5,084 bases of DNA from Lachnospiraceae bacterium (GCA_021200345.1 JAJQGR010000223.1:1-5084), one strand, 5' to 3'. Positions 1-4,825 are shown, numbered from the stretch's first letter. Numbers and translations: made by a program. Notes: generated from the letters alone by a model not told the origin.

Positions 1-458
1 ATCACATAGTTAATGGTAGCCTCTGCCGCGGTGCCTGCCGTGGTCGGAATGGCAATGGTATAAACCGTGCGGTTTTTGGTGGGAGCCACACCCTCCAGAG
101 AACGGACATCCTCAAACTCCGGGTTATTGATGATAATGCCGATGGCCTTGCCGGTATCCATGGAGGACCCGCCGCCGATGGTGATCATATAGTCCGCGCC
201 GGAAGCCTTGTAGGCAGCCACGCCGCTCTGGACGTTCTCGATGGTGGGATTGGGCTTAATATCCGAGTACACCTCATAAGCCATGCCCTCCGCGTCCATG
301 ATGTCGGTGACCTTCTTCGTCACGCCGAATTTCACCAGATCCGGATCTGAAGCCACAAAGGCCTTCTGAAAGCCCTTGGCCTTCACCAGGCCGGGGAGCT
401 CCTGGATGGCGCCCTTGCCATGATAGGAGATGCCGTTGAGTACAAAACGATTTACCAT
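1..458 (-). CDS. fucO: Lactaldehyde reductase / 1,2-propanediol oxidoreductase, FucO-like (3' end outside window)
   Basis: This is the N-terminal 152 residues of a group III iron-containing alcohol dehydrogenase; the rest lies beyond base 1. It starts MVNRFVLNG. The NAD-binding segment ITIGGGSSMDTGKAIGI is at residues 92-108, followed by NNPEFEDVRSLEG (111-123) and IPTTAGTAAEATINYV (137-152). These stretches match E. coli FucO, as I remember it, almost word for word, more closely than generic PduQ-type dehydrogenases. The family reduces lactaldehyde from fucose or rhamnose cleavage to 1,2-propanediol with NADH. The Fe2+ ligands (one Asp and three His) fall in the missing C-terminal half, so they cannot be checked. 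The ATG at 458 follows three AGGA motifs (479-467), the nearest 8 nt away. The gene lies beyond the terminator that ends the BMC operon, so it is probably a separate transcript. The alternative is a PduQ-like propanol dehydrogenase. Confidence 0.92.
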   Translation of the reverse strand, partial: MVNRFVLNGISYHGKGAIQELPGLVKAKGFQKAFVASDPDLVKFGVTKKVTDIMDAEGMAYEVYSDIKPNPTIENVQSGVAAYKASGADYMITIGGGSSMDTGKAIGIIINNPEFEDVRSLEGVAPTKNRTVYTIAIPTTAGTAAEATINYV

Positions 459-508
459 AATACGTTTCCTTCCTTTCCTTGAAATATTGTCTGTTTCTGA
501 CTGATTTA

Positions 509-538
509 AGTCTAATATAATTTCCGGAAGCATGTAAA
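509..538 (-). promoter_or_regulatory. Weak candidate promoter for the fucO-like gene
   Basis: The leader between the phosphatase terminator and the fucO-like start (575-459) is AT-rich. Reading the minus strand, TTTACA (538-533, 5/6 to the -35 consensus) is followed after 18 nt by TAGACT (514-509, 4/6 to the -10 consensus). Other overlapping -10 choices such as TATATT give poor spacing. The leader also holds an 8-bp TTCCGGAA palindrome just after the -35 and a small GACT/AGTC inverted repeat. The need for a promoter is inferred from the terminator upstream; the exact hexamers are uncertain. Confidence 0.3.
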
Positions 539-575
539 GGGGATACGCATATTTTTTAAATTTATACACTATCAG

Positions 576-606
576 AAAAAAGAGAGTCTGTTAAGAACAG
601 TCTCCC
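576..606 (-). terminator. Intrinsic terminator at the end of the BMC operon
   Basis: On the minus strand, 606-602 pairs with 586-582 (one G-U pair), then one A-A mismatch (601/587), then CTGTT (600-596) pairs with AACAG (592-588) around a CTT loop. Six T residues follow at once (581-576). That is 10 pairs plus a U-tract, a classical rho-independent terminator. The stem-loop contains the phosphatase stop codon (593-591), so a terminating ribosome could interfere with folding. It separates the BMC operon from the fucO-like gene. Confidence 0.85.
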
Positions 607-1184
607 TTCTCTTCCAGATAGCGCAGAAATCCTTCGCACCCATCCACAATATCTCTGTAAGCCGTTTCAAAATCCCCGGTATACCATGGATCCGCCACAT
701 CCGGCACCTTACTGGTATACCAGGAATCGGCTGCGGCATTTCTCTTCCTGTTATGCTGAAGATCCGCCGCCTCTCTCCCCTGCCTGGTGTACCCGGTGTC
801 CGGCAGGTTCTCATCCATCGGCTGCTGTGCATATTCCATCAGCTTGTGCAGCTTTCCCTGGGGATCGCCGCCCAGCATGATTCTGGCGTTCTGTATATTA
901 TACCGGTCCATACAGATCAGGTAGTCATATTTCTCATAATCGCTTCGTCTCAGCTGCACCGCCCTCTTTCCCTCGCAGGAAAGGCCGTGGGCCGCCAGTA
1001 TTTTTCTGGCAGGCGGATACACCGGATTGCCCACACCCCGGTAGATTTCCTCAGAACTGGTGGCCGCCGAAGCCACAAAAAAGGCCTGATCAAGGCCTTT
1101 TTTTGTCAACATGTCTTTAAAAATAAATTCCGCCATGGGTGAGCGGCAGATATTGCCGGTACAGATAAAAAGTACTTTGATCAT
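591..1184 (-). CDS. Low-molecular-weight protein tyrosine phosphatase with expanded D-loop region
   Basis: This cytosolic phosphatase of 197 residues has the P-loop C8-TGNIC-R14-S15 at its N-terminus (nucleophile C8, phosphate-binding R14) and a general-acid loop DPWYTGDF beginning at D165. In the arginine phosphatase YwlE, Thr follows GN in the loop; Ile there (I12 here) goes with phosphotyrosine specificity, so a Tyr phosphatase is the better call. The family is normally about 150-160 residues. The excess lies in residues 123-164, where 12-residue units beginning with Asp repeat ahead of the true D-loop. The start at 1184 is chosen because AGGAGA (1196-1191) sits 6 nt upstream and overlaps the pduT stop codon TAG; a longer ORF reaches 1235 but runs into pduT. 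Tight coupling to pduT suggests co-expression with the compartment. Its target is unknown. Confidence 0.94.
   Translation of the reverse strand: MIKVLFICTGNICRSPMAEFIFKDMLTKKGLDQAFFVASAATSSEEIYRGVGNPVYPPARKILAAHGLSCEGKRAVQLRRSDYEKYDYLICMDRYNIQNARIMLGGDPQGKLHKLMEYAQQPMDENLPDTGYTRQGREAADLQHNRKRNAAADSWYTSKVPDVADPWYTGDFETAYRDIVDGCEGFLRYLEEKGDCS
657..800 (-). repeat. Four 36-bp imperfect tandem units inside the phosphatase gene
   Basis: Reading the minus strand, units lie at 800-765, 764-729, 728-693 and 692-657. They encode DTGYTRQGREAA, DLQHNRKRNAAA, DSWYTSKVPDVA and DPWYTGDFETAY. Each begins with Asp, and the first three end with Ala. By hand count, unit 1 versus unit 3 is 24/36 identical; unit 1 versus 2 and unit 3 versus 4 are each 18/36. 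For units 3 and 4 the identity is concentrated in the first 17 bases (15/17). The fourth unit is the conserved catalytic D-loop. The periodicity and length excess support in-frame duplication, but unit 2 is weak. Confidence 0.65.
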
Positions 1185-1190
1185 TGCCTT

Positions 1191-1196
1191 TCTCCT
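1191..1196 (-). promoter_or_regulatory. Ribosome binding site of the phosphatase, fused with the pduT stop
   Basis: AGGAGA lies 6 nt before the ATG at 1184. Its first bases share the TAG stop codon of pduT (1197-1195). The site fixes the phosphatase start at 1184 and implies translational coupling, with ribosomes finishing pduT landing on the phosphatase site. Confidence 0.85.
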
Positions 1197-1743
1197 ATAA
1201 AATCGTCCTGCAAAGCTGCGCGTCCGGATGGGCAATCACGGAAGAATCCAGATACATGCCGTTTAGCGCTACTGCATCTTTGGCTCGGTCGATGGCGGCC
1301 TGCACCGCGGCCACCTCGCCGGTCAGGTAAAGGTAGGATTTGCCGCACATGCCCTTGGCGATGCGCAGCTCGATCAAATCGACAATGGCAGTCTTGGCAG
1401 CCTCATCGGCGGCTACGATAATAGAAGCGGCGTCGTAGGTCTCCAGAATGCCCAGGGCGCTGATATTCTCCACATGGGTGGTGCCGTAGATGGCAGGAAA
1501 AATACTCTCATGAGGATTGCCCAGTACAAAGCTGTCGATGAAATGCTCCTCGGCTACGGTCTTCGCCGCGTCCACAGCGCTGCGCACCGCGCTTAAGTCC
1601 CCGGTAATCAGTGCGATGTATTTACCGGGGCAGACCACCTGTGCCTCCAGAAGCTCCACCGCTGCGGTCTTGACCATGGTATCCGCCGCGGTCACGCCGG
1701 AGGAAACCGTCTTAAATTCTATCATTCCGATTGCTTTTGCCAT
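1195..1743 (-). CDS. pduT: PduT-type tandem-BMC trimeric shell protein with Fe-S cysteine
   Basis: This 182-residue protein has two BMC domains in tandem (about 4-85 and 96-178), so three copies form a pseudohexameric shell tile. C38 in VVCPGKY matches the cysteine that, one per subunit, holds a [4Fe-4S] cluster at the central pore of Salmonella PduT, here at the identical residue number. The start MAKAIGMIEF matches PduT, and length (PduT is 184) and layout agree. The likely role is electron passage across the shell together with PduS, encoded next to it. A second cysteine, C133 in KGMCGKSY, lies in the equivalent pore-side loop of domain 2. The ATG at 1743 follows GAGG and AGG motifs (1756-1749). 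The gene is set apart from pduS by a structured 195-nt gap, so it may be expressed at a different level from the genes before it. Confidence 0.95.
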   Translation of the reverse strand: MAKAIGMIEFKTVSSGVTAADTMVKTAAVELLEAQVVCPGKYIALITGDLSAVRSAVDAAKTVAEEHFIDSFVLGNPHESIFPAIYGTTHVENISALGILETYDAASIIVAADEAAKTAIVDLIELRIAKGMCGKSYLYLTGEVAAVQAAIDRAKDAVALNGMYLDSSVIAHPDAQLCRTIL

Positions 1744-1786
1744 TTCAACCTACCTCTTTTAATTTCACTGTCCTGATCCAAATGTA

Positions 1787-1798
1787 ATATTGCAATAT
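1787..1798. repeat. 12-bp perfect palindrome upstream of pduT (possible operator)
   Basis: ATATTGCAATAT reads the same on both strands. It lies 44 nt upstream of the pduT start. Minus-strand promoter-like hexamers surround it: TCGACA (1824-1819) with TATATT (1799-1794) at 19-nt spacing, or TTGCTT (1812-1807) with TATTAC (1789-1784) at 17-nt spacing. A palindrome overlapping a weak promoter would suit an operator, but no known regulator site is recognised. Confidence 0.35.
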
Positions 1799-1807
1799 AG
1801 AGTGGAA

Positions 1808-1947
1808 AGCAAATAAACTGTCGAGCGATTTTTGTGCGATGGAGATGAGACTATTGATAATCGTGGAAGCCTCTGCTGAACACGATTATCATGCCCATAG
1901 GCTCATCGGAATGCCCCGCACAGCATGAGTGAGGCAGTTTATTTACT
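1808..1947 (-). repeat. 140-nt nested imperfect palindrome between pduS and pduT
   Basis: Four sets of inverted repeats are nested. The outer arms 1809-1822 and 1933-1946 match at 12 of 14 positions (core AAATAAACTG / CAGTTTATTT), plus one more pair at 1808/1947. The next are 1833-1838 with 1917-1922 (TGTGCG/CGCACA, 6/6), then 1844-1854 with 1897-1907 (10/11), then 1856-1865 with 1881-1890 (GATAATCGTG/CACGATTATC, 10/10). The apex is 15 nt. The upstream arm in transcript order contains the pduS stop codon (1941-1939). No U-tract follows, so it is not a simple terminator. It could be a miniature inverted-repeat element, an mRNA processing or stability structure, or a cis-regulatory RNA. No target-site duplication or riboswitch signature is seen. 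Confidence 0.75.
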
Positions 1948-3300
1948 GTCCCACGACCCATTTGCCGTAATCTCAACATATTTATCTGTCACATCCGTCA
2001 CAATGCCGCAGATCGAAGCGTGCACCGGCACGCTTAGCCCCTGCGCCGCCTCCGCGATCTTCTGCCCTCTGGTGACCTTGTCGCCCTTCTGCACAGTGCA
2101 GACCGCGGGCGCTCCGATGTGCTGGGAGAACAGCTCCCGCACCCGCTTCACCGGCCGGACATGATCATCCAAAGGCGCGGCCGCGTCATATTTTGTCAGG
2201 CCAAGGCGTGCTTCCAGACGATTCTCCGGTACTCTGCGATATTCTCTGGACTCCTGTACAGGAGCTGGCACAACGCCCTTCGGCGCCTTGATACCGGCCT
2301 TGCGCAGGCCGTCCCTGCAATCCGCAATCAGCGTTCTCGGCGACAGACCCTGGGGACAGGAGAACATCTCGCACAGACCGCAGCTGGAGCAGAAAAACAG
2401 ATTCAAGTACGCATCCAGATCCCCGTAATCATGATTGCTGAAGGCTCTCATGAAACGATGCGGCTCAATCGGGTGCCCCAGATTATGACGAGGACACAAG
2501 TCCGTACAGGTCTGGCACTGACAGCAGGAGGCCGCCGCACGCTTCATCCCAATGGAGGCCGGCATGGTCTTCTTTAAGATAATCTGATGATCCTTCGGCA
2601 GCACTAAAATGGCATTGGTGGTTCTTGTCACCGGATTCTCAGGACTGCCGATATTGCCCATCATGGGACCGCCCACCAGGTAGACCAGGTCAGGACCCGT
2701 CTCTCCGCCCGCCATGGCAACCACCTCTTTTAAGGGAGTTCCCAAAGGCACGCGCACAGTAATGGGATTTAGTACCTCTCCGACCACTGTAACGACCTTA
2801 TCCACCACAGGCATCTGCTTCTCCAGGGCGCGGTAAATATTATATACTGTCTCCACGTTGAAGACAATCACACCGGCCTCAATTGGCAAACCTCCGGGGG
2901 AAATCACCCTTCCGGTAGCCTCATAGATGAGCACGATCTCATCGCCCATAGGATAAGCGCCGGGCAAAAGCTTTAAGCGGACCTTCGGATATTCCGGGAG
3001 GTACGCATTCAGCGCCTCAATTGTGCTGGTATACTCTTCCTTGATGCCGATGATGGCTTCCTCCGCCTCCACCACGTCCGCGATCATGGCAAATGTCCTG
3101 ACAATATCCTGCGCATGCTCTTTTAAAAGCTGCCTGTGCAGCTTTAAAAGAGGCTCGCACTCCGCGCAGTTCATCAGGATGGTGTTGGCCCGTTTATCAA
3201 TCTTCATGTATGTAGGGAATCCGGCTCCACCGGCGCCCACCACGCCATTCTCTTTTATAATCCCGCTTAATTCTTCTACAGTCATCTTTTTCAAATCCAT
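1939..3300 (-). CDS. pduS: PduS-type RnfC-like flavin/Fe-S oxidoreductase of the compartment
   Basis: The protein has 453 residues, matching Salmonella PduS (about 451). The RnfC/Nqo1-like N-terminus has GAGGAGFPT (22-30) and NCAECEPLL (44-52). The flavin-binding core contains YPMGDEIVLIYEATGR (116-131). An SLBB-like segment is near 165-215. Two 4Fe-4S motifs follow: C259-x2-C262-x2-C265-x3-C269-P and C304-x2-C307-x2-C310-x4-C315-P. A barrel-sandwich domain ends the protein (about 395-445). PduS reduces corrinoid cofactor in B12-dependent propanediol use; homologs in other compartments probably recycle NAD+ or pass electrons through PduT. A GTG start at 3327 overlapping eutN is possible, but the ATG at 3300 has AGGA (3311-3308) 7 nt upstream and gives the usual family N-terminus. 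The stop lies within an arm of the large palindrome, which may have set the C-terminus (WDSK). Confidence 0.96.
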   Translation of the reverse strand: MDLKKMTVEELSGIIKENGVVGAGGAGFPTYMKIDKRANTILMNCAECEPLLKLHRQLLKEHAQDIVRTFAMIADVVEAEEAIIGIKEEYTSTIEALNAYLPEYPKVRLKLLPGAYPMGDEIVLIYEATGRVISPGGLPIEAGVIVFNVETVYNIYRALEKQMPVVDKVVTVVGEVLNPITVRVPLGTPLKEVVAMAGGETGPDLVYLVGGPMMGNIGSPENPVTRTTNAILVLPKDHQIILKKTMPASIGMKRAAASCCQCQTCTDLCPRHNLGHPIEPHRFMRAFSNHDYGDLDAYLNLFFCSSCGLCEMFSCPQGLSPRTLIADCRDGLRKAGIKAPKGVVPAPVQESREYRRVPENRLEARLGLTKYDAAAPLDDHVRPVKRVRELFSQHIGAPAVCTVQKGDKVTRGQKIAEAAQGLSVPVHASICGIVTDVTDKYVEITANGSWDSK

Positions 3301-3307
3301 CCGCTTT

Positions 3308-3311
3308 TCCT
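3308..3311 (-). promoter_or_regulatory. Ribosome binding site deciding the pduS start
   Basis: AGGA (in CAGGAAAAG) lies 7 nt before the ATG at 3300 and downstream of the eutN stop (3326-3324). It favours the ATG at 3300 over the in-frame GTG at 3327, which overlaps the eutN stop as GTGA and lacks a clear site. Confidence 0.7.
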
Positions 3312-3323
3312 GATCGGACTTAT

Positions 3324-3590
3324 TCACTCTAATCCGGCAGGATCATCAATAATTCCCACAATCGCGGCGTCAACGGGCGCGTCATCCATGCCGCAGCCAA
3401 TCCGGGCCGCACTGCCACAGGCCACCAGCACATACTCTCCGATGCCCGCGCCGATGTTGTCAATGGCAATCAGATTGCCCCTGTTTCCTCTCATACTGGG
3501 AATGGGCTCGATGATCATAAATTTATTTCCCACCAGGTTCTCATTTTTGCGGGTGGATACGATACTGCCTGTTACTTTTCCAATAAGCAT
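3324..3590 (-). CDS. eutN: EutN/CcmL-type pentameric vertex protein
   Basis: This 88-residue protein is of the BMC-P class (Pfam EutN_CcmL), whose pentamers cap the twelve vertices of the compartment shell. The family pattern is complete: MLIGKVTGSIVSTRKN at the start, NLIAIDNIGAGIGEYVLVA in the middle, the GSAAR turn, and PVDAAIVGIID near the end. Length is typical (about 85-100). No extra domain is present. The ATG at 3590 follows AGGAAAAGAG, in which the TAG stop of pduL (3603-3601) is embedded, so it is probably translationally coupled to pduL. Vertex proteins are needed in far fewer copies than hexamers, which fits its lack of a strong independent leader. Confidence 0.97.
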   Translation of the reverse strand: MLIGKVTGSIVSTRKNENLVGNKFMIIEPIPSMRGNRGNLIAIDNIGAGIGEYVLVACGSAARIGCGMDDAPVDAAIVGIIDDPAGLE

Positions 3591-3600
3591 AGCTCTTTTC

Positions 3601-4251
3601 CTACTGTTGCTTCATAATCGTCACAGTGTCACCGGTTTTAATCTTGCTGGCATTGGCCTCATCCGTATCAATGTGCATCTCCAGCGTAAAGGTCGGGCTG
3701 ACACGAATTTTCACACGATTAAACACCGTGCCTCTTTCATTTTCTGCTTTCACGGACACAATATCGCCGTCATGCACACCGGCCGCCTGAGCGTCTGCCG
3801 GCGTCATGTGTATATGCCGCATGGCTACAATGCAGCCCTCTTCCAGATACAGCGCGCCCTTCGGTCCCACGATGGCAATGGGAGCGCTCCCCGCAATATT
3901 GCCGGACTCCCGGATGGGCGCATTGATGCCCAGTTTAATGGCATCCGTAGCGGAAACCTCCACCTGGGAAGCCTTCCGTACCGGACCCAGCACTCTGACA
4001 TTTTCTATGGCTCTAAGCTTGATACCGACCAGTGTCACGGTCTCATTGGCCGCGAACTGCCCGCCCATCAGATCGTTCTTTTTCGTTAATTGATATCCTT
4101 TCCCGAACAGCACCTCCACGTGCTCCTGGGTCAGATGGACATGCCTTGCAGATACGCCGACAGGCACCACGTATCCCTTTTCATTCGGCTTCTGATTCTC
4201 AATCGCGGCCAGCACCGCTTTCGTAATCATCTCGATTTCTTTTGCTTCCAA
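3601..4251 (-). CDS. pduL: PduL phosphotransacylase with N-terminal encapsulation helix, TTG start
   Basis: The protein has 216 residues from the preferred TTG. PduL exchanges CoA for phosphate on an acyl-CoA (propionyl-CoA in Pdu systems) inside the compartment, recycling CoA and yielding acyl-phosphate for ATP synthesis. Two-zinc ligands known from the PduL structure map well: H37 and H39 in SARHVHL, E98 in QVEVS, H146 and H148 in RHIHMTP, and H193 in EMHID; R92 matches the catalytic Arg. Residues 2-18 (EAKEIEMITKAVLAAIE) form an amphipathic helix of the kind that targets cargo to the shell lumen, followed by a linker (QKPNEKG). The start at 4251 is chosen because AGGTGA (4262-4257) sits 5 nt upstream; a GTG at 4308 would add 19 residues (MSVCGRCEPG...) that do not look like PduL. 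It is tightly followed by eutN. Confidence 0.96.
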   Translation of the reverse strand: MEAKEIEMITKAVLAAIENQKPNEKGYVVPVGVSARHVHLTQEHVEVLFGKGYQLTKKNDLMGGQFAANETVTLVGIKLRAIENVRVLGPVRKASQVEVSATDAIKLGINAPIRESGNIAGSAPIAIVGPKGALYLEEGCIVAMRHIHMTPADAQAAGVHDGDIVSVKAENERGTVFNRVKIRVSPTFTLEMHIDTDEANASKIKTGDTVTIMKQQ

Positions 4252-4256
4252 AGTCG

Positions 4257-4262
4257 TCACCT
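4257..4262 (-). promoter_or_regulatory. Ribosome binding site deciding the pduL TTG start
   Basis: AGGTGA, a full match to the anti-Shine-Dalgarno core, lies exactly 5 nt before TTG at 4251. The alternative GTG at 4308 has only AGGGA about 3 nt away, and the ATG at 4230 has no strong site. A GC-rich stem-loop (CCGG/CCGG around GACC, closed by GTG/CAC; 4291-4270) ends about 7 nt before this site and could limit access. Confidence 0.7.
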
Positions 4263-4358
4263 GTTTTTTGTGCCGGGGTCCCGGTTCGCACCGCCCGCAG
4301 ACACTCACTTTCCCTGATTCTCGTTTTGTCGCTCAAATCATTCCACGGCTGCACACAC

Positions 4359-4383
4359 ATCAGGGCATATTATATGCCCTGAT
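4359..4383 (-). promoter_or_regulatory. Strong 11-bp stem-loop downstream of the pduA-like gene
   Basis: ATCAGGGCATA (4359-4369) is perfectly repeated in inverse at 4373-4383 around a 3-nt loop. It sits in the 204-nt gap (4455-4252) between the pduA-like hexamer and pduL, in which no gene is seen. There is no U-tract on either strand, so it is unlikely to be a simple terminator. The inferred role is a 3' mRNA-stabilising or processing hairpin that lets the shell hexamer accumulate above the downstream enzymes. It could also be a partial terminator. Confidence 0.75.
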
Positions 4384-4455
4384 ATGCTTCAGGCCGCCGC
4401 GCCTTTTTACCAAAAGCGCTCCATCCTGTCAAATGTTTCCTGTTTTGGGACTCCA

Positions 4456-4737
4456 TTATGCCTTTGCGGACGGCAGAATCATCTCCACATCGTTGTGGGG
4501 TCTGGGGATTACATGGGTTGCAATCAGCTCGCCCAGCTTGCCTGCCGCGGCAGCGCCGCTCTCTACGGAGCTCTTCACCGCGCCTACATCGCCGCGAACC
4601 ATCACAGTTACCAGTCCGGAACCGATCTTCTCGGTACCGATCAGCTTTACGTTCGCGGATTTGCACATTGCGTCCGCCGCCTCGATCGCTGCTACCAGTC
4701 CTCTGGTTTCCACCATTCCTAATGCTTCCTGTGCCAT
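4456..4737 (-). CDS. pduA: PduA/EutM-type hexameric shell protein (BMC-H)
   Basis: This single-BMC-domain protein of 93 residues forms hexagonal tiles, the bulk of the shell facets. It is closer in wording to PduA than to EutM: QEALGMVET at the start, CKSANV with edge lysine K26, the pore loop KIGSG at 37-41, VMVRGDVGAVK (45-55), THVIPRPHNDVE (74-85) and an ILP ending. The pore loop matches PduA, whose pore admits polar 1,2-propanediol. The length equals PduA (94), without extension. The ATG at 4737 follows AAGGAG (4753-4748) at 10 nt with an A-rich spacer. Stem-loops lie on both sides (4779-4761 upstream, 4383-4359 downstream), consistent with separately tuned, abundant expression. C25 is an uncommon residue next to K26. 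Confidence 0.97.
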   Translation of the reverse strand: MAQEALGMVETRGLVAAIEAADAMCKSANVKLIGTEKIGSGLVTVMVRGDVGAVKSSVESGAAAAGKLGELIATHVIPRPHNDVEMILPSAKA

Positions 4738-4760
4738 TTTTTTGTTTCTCCTTTCTTGTG

Positions 4761-4779
4761 ACAGGCGCCATGCGCCTGT
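4761..4779 (-). promoter_or_regulatory. 8-bp GC-rich stem-loop in the pduA leader
   Basis: ACAGGCGC (4761-4768) pairs perfectly with GCGCCTGT (4772-4779) around a 3-nt loop. It lies in the 88-nt gap between two shell genes, with its base 7 nt before the AAGGAG ribosome site of the pduA-like gene. No U-tract follows. It may protect the 5' end of a processed pduA transcript or slow read-through; this role is inferred. Confidence 0.65.
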
Positions 4780-4825
4780 GCTATGCTGTAGTGTTATTTT
4801 ACTGTTTTATCACCCGATGTCTGAA

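Noticed and set aside
657..800. Repeats considered as a CRISPR array
   Set aside because: The 36-bp units are adjacent without spacers, diverged, in frame, and end in a conserved enzyme motif, so they are coding repeats.
1185..1235. Upstream start of the phosphatase at 1235
   Set aside because: It would add 17 residues overlapping the end of pduT, while the ATG at 1184 has an ideal ribosome site and begins directly at the family's first strand.
1808..1947. Cobalamin or other riboswitch
   Set aside because: No B12-box-like sequence or familiar aptamer core is visible, and the element sits inside an operon after a stop codon rather than in a 5' leader. A long nested hairpin is the simpler description.
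1808..1947. Insertion sequence
   Set aside because: There is no transposase frame and no clear target-site duplication flanking 1808 and 1947; a non-autonomous mini-element remains possible.
2119..2577. Plus-strand reading frame of 152 codons
   Set aside because: Antisense to the Fe-S region of pduS; no independent evidence.
1939..3300. RnfC subunit of a membrane Rnf complex
   Set aside because: The fold is RnfC-like, but the PduS-like length and position between eutN and pduT, with no rnfD/G/E/A/B genes, favour the compartment protein PduS.
3301..3327. GTG start of pduS at 3327
   Set aside because: The GTGA overlap with eutN is attractive, but no ribosome site is visible; AGGA before the ATG at 3300 gives the expected family length.
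3388..4089. Long plus-strand reading frame of 233 codons
   Set aside because: It lies antisense to eutN and pduL, which have complete family motifs. Its translation shows no domain and a biased composition typical of an antisense shadow.
4252..4308. GTG start of pduL at 4308
   Set aside because: It has a poorly spaced ribosome site, and the added residues run through a GC-rich hairpin and the AGGTGA site of the TTG start.
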